DNA of 64,000 nt from Tricholoma matsutake (GCA_026075535.2 AP026540.1:186001-250000), one strand, 5' to 3'. Positions 11,880 to 22,855 are shown, numbered from the stretch's first letter. Numbers and translations: made by a program. The notes: generated by a model from the letters alone, not told the origin.

Positions 11880-13671
11880 ATGGATATATCAGATGTTTTG
11901 TTGGACAACTTGAACCTATGTGGAGAACCTGCTTCAGTCAAGTAAGATCCTTCTTTCCCTCCCAGCCATTTGGTCAATATAAACAAACCTCAAACAGATT
12001 AATGACACAAACAGCTGATTCCATTTCCATTACAGACAATTCTTCAGTGTACTATTCTGCCATAACCTCACCCATTATTGATGAGACATCTGCACCACAA
12101 GATGCCCTGGACAGCACCAATATGAATTGCTCATCACTGACTATATCCACACCATCATCTCGTCTTGGTGCCCATGAGATGGAAATATTGCACTCCTTCC
12201 GTGAGCGACCCACCGCTGAGAAACTGACCCAGAAGGAACCGAATATTACATGGAAGCTATTGTATGTGCCTGATCCTACCAGATATATGTCAAAACGGGA
12301 TGCAGAGGTTGATATCGCGTGGACCACGGAAAGTATAACCAAAGAGGAGCTGGAATCAGTCCAATGTCTTATAGGGACTTGCATCTATGCATATGGAAAA
12401 GAAAGCGAGGAAATCGAGGAGTGGACAAGTGGCATTCAGTTCTCATCCAAGAATGGGTTTGTTTCTTGTACCGCTGATTGAGTTATATGCAGAGCTGACA
12501 TTTTTATTCCACAAGCTTTATGTGATTATCTCAATGTCAAGGGCTTTGAATGAAGATGAGAGTCTGAAAATCCAGACCAAATTTGTGCCCTGGAGGCGTT
12601 TCTTGGAAGAGTGGATCTATCCAGACAGTCCATCTGTGGATTTTGTAGGGTATCTGGACTGGTGTGACATTTTCATTGGAGGTATGGACTTGACGGTGGA
12701 CTACTTGTGAGTATCGGTTTTGCGTTTAGAAGATTATAACGAGGACATTTGATGATTCAGGGACAACCCTAAGTATGAAATCAAGTTGGATAATCTGGAT
12801 CGGTACAAGGAGAGAATGCTACTGCTGGAATCAACGACATGATTATGGCCTTCAATGGTTCAAATTAACTCACTCGCCCAGAAGGATGCATTGATAAGGA
12901 ATCTGGACATTGTTGCTAAAAGTATAGGGACTAGGCGGCCAAGAATGATTGTGATGAAAGAAGGAGACCAAATCCCAGTCGGGTACGTGTTGAAGAGAAT
13001 GAACAGTGACTGTGGGACCCATGTTATCCTTCCAAAGAAAGGTAAAAGAAGCGAAACAGCGTGGAAGGATCTGAAGGGTGGAATGGTGGACTCAGTGTGG
13101 TTGGCTCAAGAGTACATTCCAACCCTGAGAGAGTTTGGTGAATGGCGGGTGGTAATGGTGGGAGGAAAGATTCTGTATTGTGCTCATATGCAATACGATG
13201 GATCAAAACATTGTTGGAAGTTCGTGAACACCACCAGGTTTTTGTCACTGAAAGAAATCAAGTTGAGTGCATATCAGTGGATTGCAGATTAATAAAACTG
13301 ACTAGATATATATTAGTGAACTACGATGGAGTGGAAAACTATGTGGAGATTACTCAGTGGCAGATCCTGATTTTGGGACACAGAAAATTCACGAAAAAGG
13401 AAAGCAGGAATTCTATCGATTTGTCCAAGAGACATACAAGAAATTATGTTTCGTGGAATCCTCAAGACTGGGAGGAAAGAGTGCATTGTCCATGTTTTTA
13501 TGGATGGATGTTGGGTTTTCTTTTGATGAAAATGAAGAAGCTTTCTATTTCGTTAATGAAATAGAAAGAACACCCATGACAAGCCTATGGTCCAGAGCTA
13601 TTGGGGTGCCTATCAATATATTTTCGGAGACGTTGGGTCAATGTCTACGGGAGTGGGATGGTAGATTTTAA
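11880..13671 (+). pseudogene. ATP-grasp-like protein gene, decayed copy 1
   Basis: Probable exons are 11880-11941 and 11998 to about 12545, then after a frameshift about 12545-12706, 12761 to about 13255, and about 13355-13671 (TAA stop). In-frame TGA at 12479 and 12840 sit where Arg fits. Motifs that suggest an ATP-grasp (glutathione-synthetase-like) fold are LKRMNSDCGTHVILPKK (P-loop-like lysine strand), EFGEWRVVMVGGKI (grasp strand) and, near the end, a metal-binding-type FVNEIERTPMTSLW after a MDVGF strand. The same motif order occurs in the minus-strand gene at 18714-20631, so the element carries two members of one family. Substrate unknown. The call is an inference from motifs. Confidence 0.6.
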
Positions 13672-13832
13672 AAATATTGAGATAGTAGTGCGCAGTAGTC
13701 CTCAAATATAATAGATTATCCTTGTACTACACTTCTGTCCAGTATATATGCCACTTGATAATTCTACTGCTATGTTCTACAGTACACAGCCAGACGCTAG
13801 GTAGACCTGAGGTCATAGACATCATAGTGGAT

Positions 13833-14240
13833 GCCCAAGTAAATTTGCTGCGGTATGGCATGCATTGTCCAGTTCGTCATTGAAGTTGCGGACGGAGAAA
13901 TAAATTTGCACCAGGTACGATATCCATTGTCCAGTTTGTCATTGAAGTTGTGGACGCTCAACTAAATTTGTGACAGTACGGGATGCATTGTCCAGTTCAT
14001 CATAGAAGTTGTGGATGCCCAAGTAAATTTGCTGTGGTATGGGATGCATTGTCCAGTTCATCATTGAAGTTGCAGACGTAGGAATAAATTTACACCAGGT
14101 ATGATATCCATTGTCCAGTTTGTCATTGAAGTTGTGGACGCTCAAATAAGTTTGTGATGGTACAGGATGTATTGTCCAGTTCATCATAGAAGTTGTGGAT
14201 GCCCAAGTAAATTTGCTGTGGTACGGGATACATTCAAGTC
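13833..14240. repeat. Higher-order tandem array, 61 bp monomers in 184 bp units
   Basis: Three ~61 bp monomer types, each containing CATTGTCCAGTT and TCAT(T/A)GAAGTTG, follow each other as A-B-C-A-B-C-A. The A monomer starts at 13833, 14017 and 14201, an exact 184 bp period. Antisense reading across the array is open but has the character of repeat translation. Confidence 0.75.
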
Positions 14241-15546
14241 CCCTTACTCTCCCCCACACTGACATCCTAAAAAGGAAGGTTGTTCACACAGTCAAATGAA
14301 TAAGTTTCTAACTCCCCCTGAGAGAGGCAGCTCAACATAATTTGGTCAAAGAAATTAACTAATTAACCTCCTTTGCGAGGACTACACAATTATATACATA
14401 AAAAACTAATCCCCACCTCATGCAAATGTGAGTGGGGGCAGGACAACAATATTAACTAAAACCAAAAAAAAAACCCTGCACCTACATACATCATGGTGGT
14501 CCCTCCTCGTTGTCGTTGTCATCCCCCCTCGCCGTTGGCGTCTCTCCTCACCATTGTTGTTGCCTCTAGTCCTTGTCGTTGTCCTGGTTGTCCCCGTCCC
14601 CCGCCATTGTCCCAGGTTTGTGCCACCTCGCCAGTCATTGGTTGTCCCGGTGGCTTCTGTCGTCTGCGTCATTGGGGTCGTCGTTGTCATTGTCACCCCC
14701 CCCCCCCCTTGTTTTCTGGCCCCATTCCTGGTCTTCCTGGTCGTGGCTGGCACTCCTCTTGTAGCGTTTGTCCCTGGCCTTTGCTGCTGCTGCTCCCGTC
14801 GTTGTTGGTGTCGCTGCCATTGTTCCTGTCAGCTCTGGGGTCATTCTTGTCGTTCCCCCAGTTCTCGTCCTCCCTGGCGTCATCTGGAGCTGGTTCGGGG
14901 CTTTGGGGTTGCTGTGTTGGTGGTGGAGGTGGTCTTGTCATCGTCATCTTCATCATTGTGGCGGCAGCCGCTATGGTGGTGGTGGAGGTGGTCTTGTCGT
15001 TGTCATCTTCATCATTGTGGCAGCAGCCGCTGTGGTGGTGGTGGGTCCTTGGCATTGGCATCGCCCTCGCCTAGTTGTTCCCTGATGCTGCTGCTGCTGA
15101 CTTAGTCATTGGTACTCCTCCCATTGTGGCATCGTCCCTTGCCGTCATTTTCGGCGTTCTTGTCATCCTGGTGGTGTCGTTCCCATGTTTCCTGGTCTTG
15201 TCCAGTCGCTCTCATCCGTAGCATTTCCGTGGTAGTGGAACATCGTCGTCGTCGTCATGGGGGCCATGGTACCTTTCTTGGTGTTAGATCAATGGAAATA
15301 CCTAAAATACAATAAAAATTGTGTTAGTTGAAAGGAAAAAAACAAGATGAAAAGAAAAAACTTACCTGGGCCCGTTAGTTGCATGAGGTTGTTGTTGCTG
15401 TTGTTGCAAGAAGTGTTGGAGGAGTGTGGATGGGGGTGGAGGTGGGAGGCAGCAGCGGCGTCGAGAGTGGTGGTTGACTGACAAACGTTGAGACGGTGGG
15501 TAGTCTCAAAGGAAGGAGGGATGTTCATGCAACTGAAACCAAAGTC
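14241..15546. other. Hairpin-bearing simple-sequence block (GTTGTC/CCTC-rich)
   Basis: Begins with the CCCCACACTGACATCC motif also seen at 3013, then two short hairpins (CCTC...GAGG at about 14367-14380 and CCCCAC...GTGGGG-type at about 14412-14438). About 800 bp of cryptically simple sequence built from GTTGTC, CATTGT and CCTCC steps follows. Long open frames on both strands here reflect composition, not coding. Blocks of the same architecture occur near 35 kb, 49 kb and 55 kb. Confidence 0.6.
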
Positions 15547-15674
15547 GGTCGAGCCTATCGACCAACAGCCCCCTTACCTCCAGTGCTCAATCGAGCTATA
15601 GAGGCTCCCGGTCGAGCCTATCGACCAGAAACTCATGCAAGTAAGACTGAGGGCGTCGGTCAAGCCTATCGACC
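15547..15674. repeat. 17 bp dyad motif repeated three times
   Basis: GGTCGAGCCTATCGACC occurs at 15547-15563 and 15610-15626 and, with one mismatch, at 15658-15674. Each copy is itself an inverted repeat (GGTCGA...TCGACC), so it could bind a dimeric factor. It lies about 150 bp upstream of the RING-like gene start. Confidence 0.7.
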
Positions 15675-15817
15675 AACAACCAAACTGTCGGTGGTGGTGG
15701 TTTCATGAAATTGCAATCAAATTGGATTGATTACATCATTATCATTTTCAGTCTCCACAACCAAACTCAGCGACTTTGCACTTGTTGTACTATTGTACAG
15801 ATTACCCTACTGCATAG

Positions 15818-16636
15818 ATGTCCGAATACTTCGCTAATATCATTCCAAACCCGGATCATTTACACCTCCGACCACACTGCCTGACCTTTTCGACAGATGA
15901 CCGACCCAGATTGTACAGGGTAAGTCATGGTATTACTGCTACAGTGACAAAGCTCTGCTGATGTCTATGTCTTTCAGGCTGTTTGCGAGTCCCTCAAGAG
16001 GTACAATATAGATGGCTCTCTGCTATATCGGTGTGTAAACGCAGATAACAAGGATGAGAGCGACTGGATCGCTCACGCAGACTGCCCAGTAAGTAACCCT
16101 TTTCTCCATACAGTGACAGTTATCATGATGATCAAAATACAGATTTGTTATAACAATGAGGGTTTGTTCTACATTTTGGCGTGCTCTTGCAGGAAAAAAA
16201 TCTACTCAAAGGTTTGTTTCTGCTTAATTTTATATGCATTGTTCACAGTCGATCGCCAGGATTGCTTGAAGAAGATGGCAGAGGAACATGAAACTGGACG
16301 GCTTCATTGTGAGTGCAGATTCATCCTTCATCATTATTCATATGTAAGGTATCCTTTGTACTAGGCCCTTTCTGTAGAAGTTTCATGGTCATGTTGCATA
16401 GAGAATGGGTATTCTGTGTAGACGAGAAGGGGCGCCGAGAAGAAAAACAAGCTGCTGACCGAATTAGAACTCACAAGAAGAAGAAGATCCAGAAACTGAA
16501 GAAGCAGGAGGAGAAGCACAAAGCAAAGGAGAATGCAGAGATGAAAGGCGATGGCAGAAAAGATATAGAGGGCAACTGCCAGTGGGCAGCGGCAATTAAA
16601 AGGGTTCACCTTATACTGCCGCCTCCTCCAATTTGA
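15818..16636 (+). CDS. RING-finger-like protein (putative E3-type), 5 exons
   Basis: Exons 15818-15919, 15978-16088, 16143-16211, 16260-16308 and 16365-16636 all have GT-AG borders and join to 201 codons including TGA, with no internal stop. Splicing of exons 2 and 3 creates CPICYNN, exon 3 supplies ACSCRKKIYSK, exon 4 adds the DC of the core, and the exon 4/5 junction completes LHCPFCR. The order C-x2-C, C-x-C, C, C-x2-C is RING-like, although the usual C-x-H-x2-C core is altered (CSC...DC). A basic, Lys-rich coiled-coil-like tail (KKKKIQKLKKQEEKHK) follows. If real, it would be a ubiquitin-ligase-type adaptor; the deviation leaves this as inference. It is the only apparently undamaged cargo gene. 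Confidence 0.65.
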
Positions 16637-16974
16637 TAGTATGTATCTAGTGGTTTTGGCATTGCCTCAACTGTAACCCAAAAAAATGTCCAACTGTTGC
16701 AGGATTGTTGTTGAGATATCCAGCTTCTAGTAGAGATTCCACCTGACATTTACATAATTGCCCAACCAGTAAAGTGACCTTCTGTTAGGTTCTCAGAATT
16801 CATGTCAATAGGGGCCCCTATTCCCAGATAAGATACATAGGTTATCTTTTTTGCCATTTGCTATGTCTGTTCCTAGTTATTCAAGGGAAGCTTGTACAAG
16901 TAAAAAAATCCTAATTGTCCGAAGTGGTGATCAGGTATGCCAATGTTAGACACTTATACTGATTCTGGAAAACT
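16637..16974. other. Spacer after RING-like gene
   Basis: AT-rich unique sequence. Contains the likely 3' end of the RING-like transcript. No gene, repeat or strong palindrome seen. Confidence 0.4.
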
Positions 16975-17600
16975 CGTCTGATTTCCGTTGAGCATGACAG
17001 GACCACGTTTTTTTAAACCAGGTTGGCTCTTCAGTGTGTTCCTGATAAAAATATAATGCTTATGAGAGGTCAGGCGTCCAAGACGGCTGTTACGCAGTAG
17101 GCACCAATAAGCCCGTTTTACTTAAACCAATCTTGCTCTTGAGTTCAGTCTACAAAAGGGTAGCTGAGCAAATTTTTCGTCCGTCTGATTTCCGTTGAGC
17201 ATGACAGGACCACGTTTTTTTAAACCAGGTTGGCTCTTCAGTGTGTTCCTGATAAAAATATAATGCTTATGAGAGGTCAGGCGTCCAAGACGGCTGTTAC
17301 GCAGTAGGCACCAATAAGCCCGTTTTACTTAAACCAATCTTGCTCTTGAGTTCAGTCTACAAAAGGGTAGCTGAGCAAATTTTTCGTCCGTCTGATTTCC
17401 GTTGAGCATGACAGGACCACGTTTTTTTAAACCAGGTTGGCTCTTCAGTGCATCCTTGATAAAAATATAATGCTTACGAGAGGTCGGGCGTCCAAGACAG
17501 CTGTTATGCAGTAGGCACCAATAAGCCTGTTTTACTTAAACCAATCTTGCTCTTGAGTTCAGTCTACAAAGGGTTAGCTGAACATCATTCATGAAATTTT
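16975..17600. repeat. 207 bp tandem repeat, three copies
   Basis: Copies start at 16975, 17182 and 17389 (CGTCTGATTTCCGTTGAGC), exactly 207 bp apart. Copies 1 and 2 are almost identical; copy 3 differs by several transitions. Each contains GAGAGGTCAGGCGTCCAAGA and a poly-T stretch. No coding potential seen. Confidence 0.85.
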
Positions 17601-17741
17601 TTAAGTCCCTCGTGCAATTGTTAGTAGATCAACTAGCAACCCTGCAGCGCAGAGGAAGATCTGGCAAAGCATCGGGTTAGGCAAATAAATGACATTGATC
17701 CCGTAAAGATGAGAAAGGTGGTTATGTGAGGACTGCATGTG

Positions 17742-18470
17742 TAATGTTGTCTAATGGACTGGCCAGAGGTAGGAAAAGGAAATTGCAAGGGTATCTGGCA
17801 CAATATTGTTGTCGCCTGCAGTCGCACTGACTTACCATATCATGTGTTCACCCAGTGTACACAGACGTCCCAGACGTCCATGGTCATGCCTATGTTGTCT
17901 AATGGACTGGCCAGAGGTAGGAAAAGGAAATTGTAAGGGTATCTGGCACAATATTGTTGTCGCCTGTGGTCGCACTAACATAACTTACCATATCATGTGT
18001 TCACCCAGTGTACACGGATGTCCCAGACGTCCATGGTCATGCCAATGTTGTCTAAAGTGGCCAGAGGTAGGAAAAGCAAATTGTAAGGGTATCTGGCACA
18101 GTATTGTCATCGCCTGCGGTCGCACTGACTTACCATATCATGTGTTCACCCAGTGTACACGGACATCCCAGACGTCCATGGTCATGCCTATGTTGTCTAA
18201 TGGACTGGCCAGAGGTAGGAAAAGCAAATTGTAAGGGTATCTGGCACAATATTGTTGTTGCCTGTGGTCGCACTAACATAACTTACCATATCATGTGTTC
18301 ACCCAGTGTACACGGATGTCCCAGACGTCCATGGTCATGCCAATGTTGTCTAAAAGACTGGGCAGAGGTAGGAAATGGAAATTGTAAGGGTATCTGGCAC
18401 AATATTGTTGTCGCCTGCGGTCGCACTGACTTACCACATCAAAATTGTAAGGGTATCTGGCACGATATTA
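17742..18470 (+). repeat. ~148 bp satellite array, about 5 units (plus)
   Basis: Plus-oriented array, the largest on the left side. Some units carry a TAACATAACTTACC duplication, one has lost about 6 bp (TAAAGTGGCC) and the last is truncated and fused to a repeated AATTGTAAGGG segment. Open frames of 140-150 codons through the array are artefacts of a unit lacking stops. Confidence 0.9.
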
Positions 18471-18713
18471 TTGTCGCCTGCAGTCATGCAGACTTGCCAT
18501 ATTATATGTTCACTGTTGTCTGGTGGAATAGCAAGAGGTTGCAAAAGCTGTAACGAGCAATAGCGGGAAACCCATATCCACGTCTGAGTCATGTCTAAAC
18601 ATTGCAAGGATCACTAACTATAACTATACCAGACATGTAAAAAAGAAAACTGAATTCAGTAACCTGCGCTTATCTCAGGACCTGACCCTGCATGTACATA
18701 GGTAATCGGGTAT

Positions 18714-20631
18714 TCACCTGATAGCAGTGTTCACCATGGTCCAAGTATGGACGGCGGTGACCCGGCGGTAGAGACCTACTGTAAGACTTCTCTCCAGCTC
18801 ATTGATGTAGTAGTGGAATTTTCCACCCCTCCCTTGCAAAACCCTGATGTCAACGCGGCAGAAGACTTGTAATGATGACGAACGATCACGTTGTCTGGTA
18901 TTTTCAATGTTGAGGACTGCCTTCACTGACCCTTCCACAAAGTTTACAAATTTGTTATGGCTGGCAGTTGCCCGATCTGGCGTCAGATTCTCGTTGCATA
19001 TTTCTTTGGAAAACCCCCCCTCATGGAGCACCGGTCCAAGGTGACCTGCATCCCCGGGTCTACAAAGTGTTAGTTATCTTCCAAAGTATTGTGAATGTTG
19101 GGCTTACTTTAGTTGTTTCAAGGGCATGTAATTGTCGACCAACTCGAAGTTGTGGGTCCAACCACTGGTGCTTTGTGGCCATGTATGAACAGCATGTAGT
19201 AGCTTACCTCCAACAACAAAAGCCCTAATCTCTCCCTTCTCCACTAAAGAAGGCATCCAAGGCTGGGCTAACCATGCTGGACAGGGCAGGCACTTGATTC
19301 CTTTGTACAATATTTCTGACTCGGCATATTTCTGGAGAACTGTCTCGGTTCGGTGGTCGGCACCCCCATCCCTCGCAGGGAGAAATGTGCACGTTGTCAA
19401 ATCGCTGAAGTCGCATTTAACAACAATGTTGACATTGTTGCATGCCGTCCTGAGATCCCGCTCGTTGGTCAACGTCAGAGATTTGGGATAGGTGGTCTTT
19501 GTCACGGTCATTGCAGCGGTCATGAGGTCATTGTCGTGCTGAACCTTGCATGCTGATGCAAGAAGATCTTGTGGGTGGGGGAACATTGGAACATTGAGGG
19601 ACAACTTGAGTAAGTTGCACCAAAATTGGTCAATATTTGTCCAATTCAATCCTGGATGTTCAGTACTAGAATAAATATCATTCAGAGGTTAATGGAGTAT
19701 ATGAGGAAGCATGGTATGTGCATGTAGTTGATAGCAAGGCTAAAACCTCCCGCCATAGGGCTGAGATTTGACATATTGGTGATATGGCTGAAGTTTCCGC
19801 TGAGTAGAATCTCTACGAACATGTCCCATTTCATCCATTGAACGGACCACCCTGCTTCCAGAAATGCAATTGCCCAGACCATCTGGTAGAACCATAATCA
19901 GATAAGAATATCCAAAGTGATACAATACTTGCCATGTCATGTATTTGGTATGACTCTAGGTCTGGATTATGGTCGTCCTTATGGGCCCACTCCCGATAGG
20001 CCATTCCTGCAGGGGCTGTCCGAATTGCAGCCTTAATAGGGCCTGGGGTATTCCTTTCCATGACATAGTGATCGTACATTAAGAGAGTCATGACGCTTTC
20101 GAGGCTATTTGGCTCTGTACAGATACGAGGACTCTCAACCACGGGCAGTTTCGGCTGAGCACTCGATGCACTGCCTGAATTACCCGGATGTGATTGTACA
20201 GACATAGAGGCTATTGCTTCAGGCAGAGATCGAAGATCTGGCAGTGGGTGAGGTGGCAGAGCACCTGAATAGGCGTTGTTGAGTGGTGTGGCAGGGATTA
20301 GTGATTGGAATTGAGGCGGAATGTGTCTGTGGTACTTGGTATAATGGCCAAGATGCGGAACCCAAGTGGCGTACTCTTCATTTGTTAGTGAGCGACCTGG
20401 ACTATCAAAATTTCCACATGCATCAGTGCAGTTTGGATGTACTTCTCTTGATTGGATATGGAAATTTAAGTGGTGGCCGTCCTTTAGGGTCAAAGGAGCT
20501 TGTCGCATCCATGCAGGCTGTCTGCGTGACCGGTTCGCTGCAGCCTGGGTTATTCGACATCCACACATGTGTGGACAAATCTCAAAGCCTAGCTGTGGAT
20601 TCCCTTGCTGTCTCACGGTACTTTCAGACAT
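18714..20631 (-). CDS. ATP-grasp-like protein gene, copy 2 (minus)
   Basis: Starts at an ATG at 20631. The first exon reaches about 19937, where ATG|GCAAGT suggests a GC-AG intron ending at 19883. The following exon (FLEAGWSVQWMKWDMFVEIL) continues from 19882. Further exons cover about 19649-19104 and 19000-18714; the exact joins between them are uncertain. Family motifs match copy 1: a LAQPWMP segment, GEIRAFVVGGKLLHAVHTWP (grasp strand) and, in the last exon, RVDIRV followed by HYYINELERS. The N-terminal 230 residues are Pro-rich and include a Cys/His cluster (CPHMCGC). Some decay is likely. Copy 1 lies in the opposite orientation 5 kb away. Confidence 0.5.
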
Positions 20632-20756
20632 GGTAGATGTTAGATGTTAGATGGGAATCGATAAGACGTATGATAAGAGGTATGTCACAACCCCATGTGA
20701 CAGCGTAGCAGAGCTTATATTGTTCTCACCTGCTGTCGCCGATACTGTGCCAGATA

Positions 20757-21905
20757 CCCTTACAATTTCCTTTTCCTACCTCTGGCTGGTCCTTTAGACA
20801 ACATAGGCATGGACATGGCCGTCTGGGACGTCCGTGTACAGTGGGTGAACACATGATATGATAAGTCAGTGCGACTGCAGGCGATGACAATACTGTGCCA
20901 GATACCCTTACAATTTCCTTTTCCTACCTCTGGCCAGTCCATTAGACAACATAGGCATGACCATGGACGTCTGGGATGTCCGTGTACACTGGGTGAACAC
21001 ATGATATGGTAAGTCAGTGCGACCGCAGGCGATGACAATACTGTGCCAGATACCCTTACAATTTGCTTTTCCTACCTCTGGCCGCTTTAGACAACATTGG
21101 CATGACCATGGACGTCTGGGACATCCATGTACACTGGGTGAACACATGATATGGTAAGTTACATTAGTGCGACCACAGGCGACAACAATATTGTGCCAGA
21201 TACCCTTACAATTTCCTTTTCCTACCTCTGGCCAGTCCATTAGACAACATAGGCATGACCATGGACGTCTGGGATGTCCGTGTACACTGGGTGAACACAT
21301 GATATGGTAAGTCAGTGCGACCGCAGGCGATGACAATACTGTGCCAGATACCCTTACAATTTGCTTTTCCTACCTCTGGCCAGTCCATTAGACAACATAG
21401 GCATGACCATGGACGTCTGGGACGTCCGTGTACACTGGGTGAACACATGATATGGTAAGTCAGTGCAACCGCAGGCGACGACAATACTGCGCCAGATACC
21501 CTTACAATTTCCTTTTCCTACCTCTGGCCAGTCCTTTAGACAACATTGGCATGACCATGGACGTCTGGGACATCCATGTACACTGGGTGAACACATGATA
21601 TGGTAAGTTACATTAGTGCGACCACAGGCGACAACAATATTGTGCCAGATACCCTTACAATTTCCTTTTCCTACCTCTGGCCAGTCCATTAGACAACATA
21701 GGCATGACCATGGACGTCTGGGATGTCCGTGTACACTGGGTGAACACATGATATGGTAAGTTACATTAGTGCGACCACAGGCGACAACAATATTGTGCCA
21801 GATACCCTTACAATTTCCTTTTCCTACCTCTGGCCAGTCCATTAGACAACATAGGCATGACCATGGACGTCTGGGACATCCGTGTACACTGGGTGAACAC
21901 ATGAT
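20757..21905 (-). repeat. ~148 bp satellite array, about 8 units (minus)
   Basis: Reverse-complement counterpart of the plus-strand arrays, adjoining the right inverted-repeat arm. The period is 148 bp between most units (for example 20881 to 21029), with some units longer by a GTTACATTAG insertion. Units differ mostly by CG to TG or CA changes inside the GGACGTC...GACGTCC dyad. Confidence 0.9.
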
Positions 21906-22855
21906 ATGGTAATTCAGTACGACAACAATATCATTGCAGATACCCTTTACTTTTACAACCGGTAGAAATATCTGATTGCCTCATGGTATGCTGGTGTCAA
22001 TTACAAATCTAGTCTAAGCAAACATACTAATGTCTCTGGGAGTGGATGCGATGTGCTGGAATCCTTAGAAGAGAGACCATGGGTTTCAATGGTAATTAAC
22101 CCTGCCACTATCGAACTGGGGCTGAGCTGAGTATGACTACAAGAACTATATATCATTCCTCTTCTTGTGCCAGATACCCTTACAATTTCCTTTTCCAACC
22201 TCTGCTCAGTCCATTAGACAACATAGGATGGACATCTGGGATGTCCGCGTATGATACAAGTCAGTGCAATTGCAGGTGTGCTTCTGATCGTCCTCCTGAT
22301 TCACACTTGTTGATCGCGGTTTAACTTTAACTTTAACTTTAACTTTATTATGTGGCTGCTTGCAAGCCCAGTATACTGCCGCAAATATATGACATGGTCA
22401 TGTGACATCCCTGATTCACACACACTCAGCGGGGCGAATTGGGGTGCCTGTGGTCTGAAATCAACCCTATCACGGTTAGCCTGGTGTCCAAACCCACAGT
22501 GTGTCAAACCCTACAGTGGTTGTCACTAGGTCACGACAACTGCTTTTAGTGTAAACAAATATAAATTCCACAAGTTGCCCTACATCTTGCAAATAGTCTG
22601 ACAGATATCACATTAAAATCACTTGACAGAATATTGCTGCATGCAACAATCCTTGGCATGCTCGAGAGAGCATTGTACCCCTTCTGCCCTCATGGATCCA
22701 ACCCTAGGTGAGCACTGTACCCCCTTCTGACCCTATGGATCCAACCCTGTGGCCCCCTTCTGACCCTATGGATCCAACCCTGTGGCCCCCTTCTGCCCCC
22801 ATGGATCAAACCCTGTGGCCAACCCTGGGAGGTCCCATAACCCTAAGCCCTAAGC
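21905..22855 (-). repeat. Right terminal inverted repeat
   Basis: Reverse complement of 5500-6420. It has one extra 33 bp minisatellite copy (around 22725-22790). Its outer end reads CCCATAACCCTAAGCCCTAAGCCC-like, giving telomere-type CCCTAA motifs, and abuts gypsy sequence at about 22855. The minisatellite supplies the first ~50 codons of an open frame continuing into the retrotransposon, which is probably fortuitous. Confidence 0.8.

Larger units (their letters stand above)
5500..22855. mobile_element. Large inverted-repeat-bounded element with satellite arms and cargo genes
   Basis: The left arm (5500-6420) matches the right arm (21905-22855) in reverse complement over about 0.9 kb. Both arms grade inward into arrays of one ~148 bp repeat, plus-oriented on the left and minus-oriented on the right. 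The interior of about 15.5 kb holds a Cys-rich gene, a small gene fragment, two ATP-grasp-like genes and a RING-like gene. I see no transposase, recombinase, protein-primed polymerase or integrase inside, so if it is mobile it is non-autonomous or decayed. Outer ends carry TTAGGG-like motifs. No target duplication is visible. An inverted duplication of non-mobile origin is the main alternative. Confidence 0.6.

Noticed and set aside
14428..15105. Long overlapping open frames on both strands (up to 225 codons)
   Set aside because: The stretch is GTTGTC/CCTC simple sequence; composition (Val, Leu, Ser, Cys only) and simultaneous openness of up to five frames show a compositional effect.
17754..18553. 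Open frames of 60-149 codons through the plus-strand satellite (CSPSVHG...WSCQCCL-type peptides), mirrored at 20760-21902
   Set aside because: They exist because the 148 bp unit lacks stops in several frames; the same peptides appear in different frames of successive units, and no start, intron or domain supports translation.
22708..22855. N-terminal DPMDPTLWPP repeats as part of a gypsy gag
   Set aside because: This segment is the 33 bp minisatellite of the right inverted-repeat arm, present in antisense at 5515-5640; the open frame joins the retrotransposon by chance at the border.
5500..22855. A Maverick/Polinton, a Starship or a linear-plasmid insertion
   Set aside because: Long inverted ends fit the first and last, but no protein-primed polymerase, retroviral-type integrase, packaging ATPase or tyrosine recombinase can be read in the interior.
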